From NCBI GenBank assembly GCA_002287035.1, contig NSKG01000008.1:1-64000 (forward strand): a DNA stretch of 64,000 bases, in the 5' to 3' direction. Position numbers and translations under genes: made by a program. Below are positions 54,876 to 61,926 of this stretch, piece by piece; position 1 is the first letter of the stretch, and every line of letters starts with the position of its first letter. The notes under the pieces were generated by a model, which did no database searches, was not told the DNA's origin, and saw only the letters and a program-made list of their open reading frames with translations. This DNA is from Pseudomonas sp. WN033. GTDB taxonomy: Bacteria; Pseudomonadota; Gammaproteobacteria; Pseudomonadales; Pseudomonadaceae.

Positions 54876-55387
54876 CTCGAAGCTGGCAACGGCTGGGCAT
54901 GTTTGCTGCCTGGCTGCTGGTGGTTGCGGTAGCCCTGGCTGTGGTCTGGGGGCATGAGCGCACCTTGCGTGACGGGCATTTGGTCTTGCTTGAACTGGCC
55001 CCGGTGGACCCGCGCTCGCTGATGCAGGGTGACTATATGGCGCTGCGCTTCGCAGTTGACCTGCAGCTTCATCAGGCAGATGGTTGGCCTGACGAGGAGG
55101 GTGTGGCGCCGCGGTTTGCCTGGCTCGCACTTGATCAGCAACAGCGTGGGCGGTTACAGGCCGTGGCTGATGAATTACCCGATACCGAAGCGCTCCTGGC
55201 CATGCGCATACGGCGTCAGGATGGTGGTTATAGCGTAGGCCCCAATGCCTTCTTCTTTCAGGAAGGAACGGCCGAGCGCTATGAAGCGGCTCGCTGGGGC
55301 GGCTTCCGGGTTCGTGCTGACGGAACGGCGTTGCTGCAGGCACTCTATGATGCCGAACTGGAGTTGATCGGCAGCAACCAGCGCTGA
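54872..55387 (+). CDS. GDYxxLxY-domain membrane-anchored protein
   Basis: A 171-residue protein with one N-terminal membrane helix (residues ~8-26) and an extracytoplasmic domain carrying the family motif GDYMALRF near residue 53. The region before it reads LELAPVDPRSLMQ, as in related proteins. It overlaps the DUF4401 stop by 4 bases and closes the trio. No enzyme motif is recognised. The coupled order DUF2157-DUF4401-GDYxxLxY argues for a single membrane complex. Confidence 0.83.
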   Translation: MTRSWQRLGMFAAWLLVVAVALAVVWGHERTLRDGHLVLLELAPVDPRSLMQGDYMALRFAVDLQLHQADGWPDEEGVAPRFAWLALDQQQRGRLQAVADELPDTEALLAMRIRRQDGGYSVGPNAFFFQEGTAERYEAARWGGFRVRADGTALLQALYDAELELIGSNQR

Positions 55388-55414
55388 GCGTGACAGTCTC
55401 TGTTGTCGATTTGA

Positions 55415-55440
55415 TCACAATTGTGAATGAATAGTCATTC
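55415..55440. promoter_or_regulatory. Two overlapping palindromes upstream of the SDR gene
   Basis: TCACAATTGTGA (55415-55426) is a perfect 12-bp palindrome. It overlaps GAATGA-ATAG-TCATTC (55425-55440), a 6-bp inverted repeat with a 4-base spacer. They lie 74-99 bases before the SDR start in a 126-base intergenic region and look like operator sites. Confidence 0.5.
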
Positions 55441-55513
55441 TTGTTTGTATCTTGCTGTTGTTTATTGGTTTTTGGTTCTATGGTAAGGCTACTGATTGAA
55501 CAGGAGATAAACC

Positions 55514-56245
55514 ATGGAACTCAGTGGCAAGGTCGTCGTGATCACCGGCGCCAGCAGTGGTATAGGCGCAGCAACAGCCACTCACCTGGCCGGCCTCGGG
55601 GCCCGGGTCGTGCTGGGCGCGCGGCGCGCGGCACGGCTGGAGGCGCTGGCTGCCGATATTCACCAGGCCGGTGGTGAAGCATTGTGGCAAGAGACCGATG
55701 TGACCAACCGCAATCAGGTTCGCGCTCTGGTTGAACTGGCCGTACAGCGCTACGGCCGGCTGGATGTGTTGATCAACAATGCCGGCCTGATGGCGGTTGG
55801 TTCGATCCACAAACTGGCGGTTGATGAGTGGGAGCGAATGGTCGATATCAATCTCAAGGGGGTGTTGCATGGGGTGGCGGCGGCATTGCCGATCTTTCAG
55901 CAGCAACAGGCCGGGCATCTGATCAATCTGGGGTCACTGGCTTCGCACAAGGTGGCGCCTGGCGGAGCGGTTTACAGCGCCACCAAGTTCGCCGTCCGGG
56001 CTCTGACTGAAGGGCTGCGTCAGGAGTGCCCGAACATTCGCTGCAGTCTGATATCGCCGGGCGCCATCGCCACTGAGCTGCCCTATGGCAGTTCTGACGA
56101 GAGGACCGTCAAGGCGCTGGAACAGGCCTATCAGATAGCCTTGCCCGCAGAGTCGGTGGCCCAGACGATTGCCTGGACGCTGGCTCAGCCGGCTGCGGTG
56201 GATATCAACGAAATCATTATCCGTCCCACCGTACAGCCGTTTTGA
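55514..56245 (+). CDS. SDR-family NADP oxidoreductase (YdfG-like)
   Basis: A 243-residue classical short-chain dehydrogenase. The cofactor motif is TGASSGIG (residues ~12-19), the NNAG motif is present, and catalytic Ser/Tyr/Lys are in LGSLASHKVAPGGAVYSATK. The C-terminal VDINEIIIRPTVQPF is typical of YdfG/serine dehydrogenase-like SDRs. GGAGA precedes the ATG. The substrate is unknown. The palindromes upstream suggest specific regulation. Confidence 0.87.
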   Translation: MELSGKVVVITGASSGIGAATATHLAGLGARVVLGARRAARLEALAADIHQAGGEALWQETDVTNRNQVRALVELAVQRYGRLDVLINNAGLMAVGSIHKLAVDEWERMVDINLKGVLHGVAAALPIFQQQQAGHLINLGSLASHKVAPGGAVYSATKFAVRALTEGLRQECPNIRCSLISPGAIATELPYGSSDERTVKALEQAYQIALPAESVAQTIAWTLAQPAAVDINEIIIRPTVQPF

Positions 56246-56251
56246 GCAGGT

Positions 56252-56431
56252 TCAGCGGGTGCCCTTGCTGGCCCGGTGCGGATTGGCCCAGGTTTGGCCG
56301 CTGACTCCGTTGGGGATGTTCTGGATTTCCCCGCCAGCATTCAGGAAAGCATCGATCTGGTCCTGAATCGACTGATGGGTAGCGATGGCGGCGTCGTTCT
56401 TGCGTTTGCTTGCAGTGGTTTTCGCGGACAT
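56252..56431 (-). CDS. Small basic conserved protein (59 aa)
   Basis: A 59-residue protein with a Lys/Arg-rich N-terminus (SAKTTASKRKND) and a C-terminal helix plus tail containing DAFLNAGGEIQNIPNGVSG. The IQNIPNGVSGQ stretch recalls small pseudomonad proteins annotated as putative transcriptional regulators; no HTH is obvious. The start at 56431 has AGG upstream, while an upstream extension would read through the slyD terminator region. It is convergent with the SDR gene and downstream of slyD. Confidence 0.6.
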   Translation of the reverse strand: MSAKTTASKRKNDAAIATHQSIQDQIDAFLNAGGEIQNIPNGVSGQTWANPHRASKGTR

Positions 56432-56507
56432 GGGAACCTGCCGGTTTTGGAATAAGATCCACCACCATACAGGTTTTGCGGCAATAAAGCCCGGATTCAT
56501 GGTAAAA

Positions 56508-56529
56508 GCCGGACAGGCGGCTGTCCGGC
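56508..56529 (-). terminator. Intrinsic terminator after slyD
   Basis: GCCGGACAG and CTGTCCGGC form a perfect 9-bp stem with a 4-base loop, followed on the minus strand by TTTTACC, 8 bases past the slyD stop. Confidence 0.75.
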
Positions 56530-56537
56530 AGGCCATT

Positions 56538-57017
56538 TCAGTGCTGGTGGCCACCTACGCCATGGGCGTGCCCGTGGGCAATTTCCTCTTCGGTGGCGGC
56601 GCGGACATCGAGAATCTCGATGGCGAAGGTCAGCTCCTTGCCGGCCAACGGGTGGTTGGTATCCACTTCCACCTGCTTGAGACCGACCTTGGTCACAGTA
56701 ACCTGGACCGGACCGCGTTCGGTTTGCAGAACGGCGACCATGCCGGGTTTCCACTTTTTGGCGCCTTGCAGGTACTTGACCTGGACTTTCTGGGTGGCGT
56801 TTTCGCGCGGCTGGCCATAGGCCTTTTCAGCGGGAATGGTGATGCTGAAGCTGTCGCCGGCCTGACGGCCTTCCAGGGCCTCGACCAAACCGTCAATCAG
56901 GCCGGCCTGACCGTGCAGGTAGAGCACTGGCTCATGTTTGTACGAGCTTTCGATCTCGCCACTGGAATCGGACAGGGTGTAGTGAAACTGGACAACGGTA
57001 TTGTTGGCGATCTGCAT
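56538..57017 (-). CDS. slyD: FKBP-type peptidyl-prolyl isomerase SlyD
   Basis: A 159-residue SlyD-like protein. An FKBP domain is interrupted by the IF (insert-in-flap) chaperone domain (about residues 70-130), and the C-terminus ends in a short His-rich tail (GHAHGVGGHQH) for metal binding. It catalyses prolyl isomerisation and acts as a chaperone; in E. coli SlyD also delivers nickel to hydrogenase. The tail here is shorter than in E. coli SlyD. AGGA precedes the ATG. It is downstream of the msrB-msrA pair on the same strand. Confidence 0.92.
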   Translation of the reverse strand: MQIANNTVVQFHYTLSDSSGEIESSYKHEPVLYLHGQAGLIDGLVEALEGRQAGDSFSITIPAEKAYGQPRENATQKVQVKYLQGAKKWKPGMVAVLQTERGPVQVTVTKVGLKQVEVDTNHPLAGKELTFAIEILDVRAATEEEIAHGHAHGVGGHQH

Positions 57018-57079
57018 CGTTCCTGCTCGCTGACTGGTTGAAAGTGCGGATTATCCAGTGCCGGCCGGCGAATGCCAAG

Positions 57080-57691
57080 TCAGCGCTTGGCAGGTTCGCC
57101 CCAGAGCTCTTTGAGGCGGGCGTCGCGCCCGCAGCGGCTGCGATAGAAGTTGTAGCGTAGGGGGTTCTTCAGGTAGTAGTCCTGGTGGTACTCCTCGGCC
57201 GGATAGAAGGCCGTTTGCGGCAGGATTTCGGTCACGATGGGGCGAGCAAAACGTCCCGAGTCGGCCAAGGCCTGGCGCGAGGCTTCCAGCACCGCACGCT
57301 GGTGTTCGTCGGCATAGAACAGCGCGCTGCGGTATTGCCGGCCACGGTCGCAGAACTGGGCGTTGGCGGTCAACGGATCAATGGTCGGCCAGTAGGCTTC
57401 GACCAGGCTGGCGAAGCTGGTCTGCTGCGGATCGTAGAACACCGCTACCGCTTCGATATGCTCGGTGCGGCCGGCCGAGACCATCGGATAGTTGGCGCTT
57501 TGAGCGTCGCCGCCGATATAGCCGGAGATGGTTTCAACCACGCCAGGCAGCTTGTCGAAATCGGCTTCGGTACACCAGAAACAGCCGCCAGCGAAGACTG
57601 CCATTTGGGTGCCGGACGGACCTTGCGTCAGGGCCTGGTTGCCGTGCGCCGAGGTAATGAGCAGGGTCAGGATCAGCAGTAGCCAGGGCAT
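57080..57691 (-). CDS. msrA: Exported peptide methionine (S)-S-oxide reductase
   Basis: A 203-residue MsrA with an N-terminal hydrophobic signal (MPWLLLILTLLITSAHG), so it is likely periplasmic. The catalytic motif is GGCFWC with nucleophile Cys37. The conserved YPAEEYHQDYYLKN region binds substrate. It reduces the S epimer of methionine sulfoxide. It sits 3 bases after exported msrB, so the two cover both epimers in the envelope. Electron supply (for example a DsbD- or CcdA-type partner) is not visible here. Confidence 0.9.
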   Translation of the reverse strand: MPWLLLILTLLITSAHGNQALTQGPSGTQMAVFAGGCFWCTEADFDKLPGVVETISGYIGGDAQSANYPMVSAGRTEHIEAVAVFYDPQQTSFASLVEAYWPTIDPLTANAQFCDRGRQYRSALFYADEHQRAVLEASRQALADSGRFARPIVTEILPQTAFYPAEEYHQDYYLKNPLRYNFYRSRCGRDARLKELWGEPAKR

Positions 57692-57694
57692 GGG

Positions 57695-58213
57695 TCAACC
57701 TCGCAGTGGCGGCAGGGGCTGGTCGGCAGGCACGAAACGTAGCGCCACGCCATTGTTGCACCAGCGTTTACCCAGCGGTGCAGGGCCATCGTTGAACACG
57801 TGACCCTGATGACCACCACAGCGTGCGCAGTGATACTCGGTACGCGGCCACAGCAGTTTGAAATCGAGTTTGGTGCCCAGCGCGTTCTCAATGGGTTGGG
57901 TGAAGCTGGGCCAGCCGGTGCCGCTGTCGTACTTGTCTTCGCTGCGAAACAGCGGCAGGTAACAGGCTGCGCATAGGTAGCTGCCAGGTGCGTAGAGCTG
58001 ATCCAGCGGGCTGCTGCCGGGGCGCTCTGTGGCCTCTTCGAACAAGACTTTCCAGGCTTCGGCCGAAACCTTGTCGCGCCAATAGCCGGGTGGATGCGCA
58101 AGGCGCGTGGGGGATTGGGTGGACAAGGGCGAGTCTGCTGCCAGGGTAAAACCGCTGAACAGCGGCAGTACCGGCAGACTGGCCAGACCTGTCAACAGGG
58201 TTCTGCGGTTCAT
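57695..58213 (-). CDS. msrB: Exported peptide methionine (R)-S-oxide reductase
   Basis: A 172-residue MsrB with an N-terminal signal containing a twin arginine (MNRRTLLTGLASLPVLPLF), suggesting Tat or Sec export. Zinc cysteines are C81, C84, C129 and C132, and the catalytic cysteine is C152 in KRWCNNG. The start at MNRRTLL was chosen over an upstream ATG because GGAG lies just before it and it yields the signal. It is the first gene of the msrB-msrA pair. The motif after the catalytic Cys (NNGVALRF) departs slightly from the common INSASLRF. Confidence 0.9.
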   Translation of the reverse strand: MNRRTLLTGLASLPVLPLFSGFTLAADSPLSTQSPTRLAHPPGYWRDKVSAEAWKVLFEEATERPGSSPLDQLYAPGSYLCAACYLPLFRSEDKYDSGTGWPSFTQPIENALGTKLDFKLLWPRTEYHCARCGGHQGHVFNDGPAPLGKRWCNNGVALRFVPADQPLPPLRG

Positions 58214-58362
58214 GGACTGCTCCTGTCGCAGCAAGGGTTCTGATTTGACCGCGCTGCCTTGGTTTGGTTGCCAGATCATAAGTATGGCAGGTGCGGCAGT
58301 GGCAATTGATAATGCTTGGCGCTAATGTTGCGATCAGTGCAAATCCGATAGAGGAAACAAGA

Positions 58363-59586
58363 ATGCATCTTTTGCGAGTCAAAGGTTTTTTATGTCTTGC
58401 TGTCGCCCTGTTACTGGCCACGTCCGCGCTTGCGGCACCGTTCGATCCTCAGCGCCTGGCCATGCTGGACCAGGCGCTGCAGGCTGAAGTGGAGCAGGGG
58501 CGTCTGGCCGGCATCGCCCTGTTGATCGAGCGTGACGGCGAGCAGGTCTATCGGCGCGAGGTTGGTTATCAGGATCTGGCCAGTCAGACCCCTCTGGCTG
58601 AAGACAGCCTGTACAAGATTTTCTCCCTGACCAAGCCGGTAACCGCTGTGGCAGTGCTGATGCTGGTGGAAGAGGGCAAACTGGCGCTGGATCAGGCGGT
58701 TGAGCATTACCTGCCGGAGTTCAAGGATTTGCAAGTCGCAATAGCCGACGGTGAGGATGGTCGCCCGGTGACCGAGCCGGCCAGCCATCCGGTCACGCTG
58801 CGGGAGTTGATGAACTACACCGGCGGCTTCAGCTATGGTCGGTTCAGTCAGTCACAGGTTGATACGCTGTATGAACAGGCTGACCTGTTCAGCACCGATC
58901 AGACCCTGGCAGAGATGGTTGCCAAGGTGGCAGCCCTGCCGCTACGTCAGCAGCCCGGGACGCTCTGGCATTACAGCATATCGGTCGATATCCAGGCACG
59001 CATAGTTGAGGTAGTCACCGGCCAGCCGTACGCCGAGTTTCTTGCCGAGCGTATTTTCCAGCCGCTGGGTATGCATGAAACCGCTTACCAGGTTACGCCG
59101 GAGCAGGCCCCGCGCCTGGTTACTTCCTATCACCCGGTGGCGGGTGAGGGGCTCAAGCCACTGCCCAATGATGGCTATCTCTTGTCACCCAAACTGACTA
59201 TGGGTGGTAGTGGCCTGATTTCCAGCATGGATGACTATCTGCGCTTTGCCCGCATGCTGCTCAATGAGGGCGAGCTTGATGGAGTGCGTTTGCTCAAGCC
59301 GGAAAGCGTGCGGATGATGGCCAGCAACCAACTGCCCGAGGGCGTGGCTGGTCCGAACTGGGCACCTGGCAACCTGTTTGGCTTGAATGTGGCTGTGGTC
59401 AACGATCCGGAGCCGGCCGGTTTTCTGCCGGTGGGTACTTTTTGGTGGTGGGGGATTCAGGGGCCCTGGATGTGGGTCGATCCGAGCAACGATACCGTTA
59501 TTCTGGGCATGATGCAGAATACCGATTACCGTCACTCACGGGTGGTGCATAACACCATCAGCCAGATTCTTTATCGCCAGCGTTAA
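58363..59586 (+). CDS. Exported serine hydrolase, class C beta-lactamase/esterase family
   Basis: A 407-residue protein with a signal peptide (residues 1-24, ending ALA-AP) and a beta-lactamase-like domain. The SxxK motif is SLTK (Ser88-Lys91) and the YxN position reads HYSIS, so the third residue is not Asn. Proteins with this altered motif are typically carboxylesterases such as EstB rather than beta-lactamases; the substrate is unknown. GGAAACAAG lies before the ATG. It is divergent from msrB and convergent with the ABC ATPase gene. Confidence 0.85.
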   Translation: MHLLRVKGFLCLAVALLLATSALAAPFDPQRLAMLDQALQAEVEQGRLAGIALLIERDGEQVYRREVGYQDLASQTPLAEDSLYKIFSLTKPVTAVAVLMLVEEGKLALDQAVEHYLPEFKDLQVAIADGEDGRPVTEPASHPVTLRELMNYTGGFSYGRFSQSQVDTLYEQADLFSTDQTLAEMVAKVAALPLRQQPGTLWHYSISVDIQARIVEVVTGQPYAEFLAERIFQPLGMHETAYQVTPEQAPRLVTSYHPVAGEGLKPLPNDGYLLSPKLTMGGSGLISSMDDYLRFARMLLNEGELDGVRLLKPESVRMMASNQLPEGVAGPNWAPGNLFGLNVAVVNDPEPAGFLPVGTFWWWGIQGPWMWVDPSNDTVILGMMQNTDYRHSRVVHNTISQILYRQR

Positions 59587-59588
59587 TC

Positions 59589-59603
59589 CTAGGGAGACCC
59601 TAG
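59589..59603. terminator. Short convergent hairpin between serine hydrolase and ABC ATPase genes
   Basis: CTAGGG-AGA-CCCTAG, a 6-bp stem directly between the two stops. It is too short to be a strong terminator. Confidence 0.3.
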
Positions 59604-60721
59604 TTACTGGCGGCGGGCCCGGCATCCAGCACCTGCTCCAGCGGGAGCTGGGCGTGGGTATTAACGCTGCCTTGGGCGGCAAACACCACCAGATGGTCGG
59701 CGGCGATGCGGATGCCGACCATCTCGCCCATGGCGTGATCATCGTGGCTGGGGAAGATCGATTCAAGAATGCTGCCGGTCGGCAGTTGCAGGCGGTACAG
59801 CGTGGTAGCGCCGAAGAATGTCTTGCCAATGATCCGCGCCCGCAGAGTACTGTTGTCTTGACCGACGATGTCATCCGGGCGCAACAACACATCCACCGAA
59901 CTGCCTTCGGGCAATTGATAGGCGCGGTTGCCGCGGATTACCCCCAGCTCGGTCTGAACCGTATCGGGTGAGAGCAACTGGCCACGGATGAAGTAGCCCT
60001 GGCCAATGAAGCTGGCAACAAAAGGAGTGGCCGGCTCATGGTACAGATTGTAGGGCGTATCCCACTGTTGCAGATGACCTTCCTTGAGTACCCCGACGTG
60101 ATCGCACACCGCGAAGGCTTCACTCTGATCGTGGGTCACCAGCATGGCGCTGATACCCCGATGCTTGAGAATCTCGCGTACCTCGGCAGACAGCCGGCGG
60201 CGTAATTCACCATCGAGATTGGAGAAGGGTTCGTCCATCAGCAGCAGTTTCGGTGCCGGTGCCAGAGCCCTGGCCAGCGCAACCCGCTGTTGCTGGCCAC
60301 CTGACAGTTCATGGGGGTAGCGTTTGCCCAGATGGTTCAGCTTGACCAAATCGAGCAGTTCATCAACGATCCGTTTGCGTTCGGGGTGACGCATAATCCC
60401 AAAGCTGATGTTCTCGCTGACCGTCAGGTGCGGAAACAGAGCATAGTCCTGAAAAACCATGCCGATCTGGCGCTGTTCCGGTGGAATGCGCTTGCTAGGT
60501 GAGGAGAGCTGGCGGCCATCCAGGCGGATGTTGCCGGCACTGATCGGTTCGAAGCCGGCGATTGCCCGCAGGGTCGTGGTTTTACCACAGCCTGAAGGGC
60601 CGAGCAGGCAACCGATGTCGCCGGCCCGCAGATGAATGTCCAGATTGGCAACCACGGTATGACCGGCATAGCCACAGGCCAGCTGGTTAAGTTCCAGAAG
60701 AATGCCGTGGGAATTGGTCAT
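59600..60721 (-). CDS. ABC transporter ATP-binding protein (ferric iron / polyamine type)
   Basis: A 373-residue ATPase of the CUT1-type nucleotide-binding family. Walker A is GPSGCGKTT (residues 41-49), the signature is LSGGQQQR, Walker B is LLLMDEPFSNLD, and a C-terminal TOBE-like regulatory region follows. Its closest general pattern is FbpC/PotA-like importers. No permease or binding protein lies nearby, and pseudomonads typically have this ATPase alone next to argF. It follows argF after 14 bases. Confidence 0.88.
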   Translation of the reverse strand: MTNSHGILLELNQLACGYAGHTVVANLDIHLRAGDIGCLLGPSGCGKTTTLRAIAGFEPISAGNIRLDGRQLSSPSKRIPPEQRQIGMVFQDYALFPHLTVSENISFGIMRHPERKRIVDELLDLVKLNHLGKRYPHELSGGQQQRVALARALAPAPKLLLMDEPFSNLDGELRRRLSAEVREILKHRGISAMLVTHDQSEAFAVCDHVGVLKEGHLQQWDTPYNLYHEPATPFVASFIGQGYFIRGQLLSPDTVQTELGVIRGNRAYQLPEGSSVDVLLRPDDIVGQDNSTLRARIIGKTFFGATTLYRLQLPTGSILESIFPSHDDHAMGEMVGIRIAADHLVVFAAQGSVNTHAQLPLEQVLDAGPAASN

Positions 60722-60735
60722 TGGTGGGCTCCGGC

Positions 60736-61641
60736 TTAGTCGACCAGCAAAAATTCCACCAGCGCCTTTTGCGCGTGCAGACGGTTTTCGGCTTGATCAA
60801 ACACCACGCTGCGCGGGTCATCCATCAGTTCGGCACTGACTTCCTCGCCCCGGTGTGCAGGCAGGCAATGCATGAACAGTACCGACTCGTCGGCCAGATC
60901 CAACAGCTCAGGGGTGACCTGATAGGGGGCAAAGCGCTTGAGTCGGGCTTGGGTTTCGTCTTCCTGGCCCATCGAGGCCCAGACGTCGGTATTGACCAGG
61001 TGAGCACCGGCAACCGCTTCACGCGGATCGCGGGTCAGAGTAACGCGATCGCCTGCGGCAGCCAGAAACTGCTGGTCAGGCTCATAACCTTCGGGGCAGG
61101 CGACTTTGAGCTGGAAGTCGAATTGCATGGCTGCCTGAATGAAGGTGTTGCACATGTTGTTGCCGTCACCGATCCAGGCCACGGTCTTGCCCTGAATCGA
61201 TCCACGGTGCTCAAGGTAGGTCTGCATGTCCGCCAGCAATTGGCAGGGGTGCAGATCGTCGCTCAGGCCGTTGATCACCGGGACTTGAGAATACTGGGCG
61301 AAGGTTTCCAGGGTCTGGTGGGCAAAGGTGCGGATCATTACTGCATCGCACATGGATGACAGTACCCGGGCGCTGTCCTCGATTGGTTCCCCGCGACCAA
61401 GCTGGGTATCGCGTGGTGACAGGAAGATGGCCTGGCCACCCAACTGGATCATGCCGGCCTCAAAGGATACCCGGGTCCGAGTCGAGGCTTTTTCGAAGAT
61501 CATTGCCAGGACCCGGTTTTTCAGCGGCTCGTAGATCACGCCTTGACGATGCAGAGACTTCAGCTCAATGCCGCGTTTGAGCAGGCTGGTCAGTTCTGCA
61601 GTAGTGCAGTCCATCAAGGAGAGAAAGTGCCGTACAGTCAT
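60736..61641 (-). CDS. argF: Ornithine carbamoyltransferase (anabolic)
   Basis: A 301-residue carbamoyltransferase for arginine synthesis. The carbamoyl-phosphate motif is STRTR (residues 53-57); HPCQ and the ornithine-binding [10 protein letters not shown] motif are present. It corresponds to the pseudomonad anabolic enzyme ArgF, in contrast to catabolic ArcB. Two tandem AGGTAGCAC copies directly precede the ATG, offering duplicated ribosome-binding sequences. The ABC ATPase gene is co-transcribed downstream. An ArgR operator was not convincingly found. Confidence 0.95.
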   Translation of the reverse strand: MTVRHFLSLMDCTTAELTSLLKRGIELKSLHRQGVIYEPLKNRVLAMIFEKASTRTRVSFEAGMIQLGGQAIFLSPRDTQLGRGEPIEDSARVLSSMCDAVMIRTFAHQTLETFAQYSQVPVINGLSDDLHPCQLLADMQTYLEHRGSIQGKTVAWIGDGNNMCNTFIQAAMQFDFQLKVACPEGYEPDQQFLAAAGDRVTLTRDPREAVAGAHLVNTDVWASMGQEDETQARLKRFAPYQVTPELLDLADESVLFMHCLPAHRGEEVSAELMDDPRSVVFDQAENRLHAQKALVEFLLVD

Positions 61642-61644
61642 GTC

Positions 61645-61662
61645 GTGCTACCTGTGCTACCT
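61645..61662 (-). promoter_or_regulatory. Duplicated Shine-Dalgarno-like sequence before argF
   Basis: On the minus strand AGGTAGCAC occurs twice in perfect tandem, ending 3 bases before the argF ATG. Each copy carries AGG, so either could pair with 16S rRNA; the nearer has the better spacing. Confidence 0.5.
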
Positions 61663-61679
61663 CGCTCGCACGGCGAGCG
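61663..61679 (-). other. Small hairpin in argF leader
   Basis: CGCTCGC-ACG-GCGAGCG, a perfect 7-bp stem with a 3-base loop, directly upstream of the duplicated ribosome-binding sequence. Confidence 0.4.
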
Positions 61680-61910
61680 GAAACAGTAAGCCATACCGCG
61701 AGCCTGACGGCCCGGTACAAGCCATGTCAAAAAAGAGAAGCCGCGATCTTATAGGTAAAATCCGTCGCAAGGCAAATAGCCACAGCCCGCGTGGGGGCGG
61801 ATTGTCGCGATTCAGTCACTGAATGCTGGCGTATTCCTGGGCTGGAGCCCGTGCTGGCCGGCTTGTTCTGCACTGCATACCGGCCTAGAGTGGAACGATT
61901 AAAACAAGCG

Positions 61911-61916
61911 TATAAA
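61911..61916 (+). promoter_or_regulatory. -10 element candidate for the molybdoenzyme gene
   Basis: TATAAA lies 10 bases before the ATG region. No good -35 was found at 16-18 bases upstream, so it may instead only be part of an A-rich leader (AAAAAGG) with the ribosome site. Confidence 0.25.
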
Positions 61917-61926
61917 AAGGTGCGCC

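Noticed and set aside
58891-59000. Serine hydrolase as a true class C beta-lactamase
   Set aside because: SxxK is present, but the YxN motif reads YSI; family context favours an esterase or peptidase-like protein.
61803-61818. ArgR-like TGTCGC site upstream of argF
   Set aside because: TGTCGC is present, but the expected AA after 8 bases is not (CA instead); not enough to call an operator.
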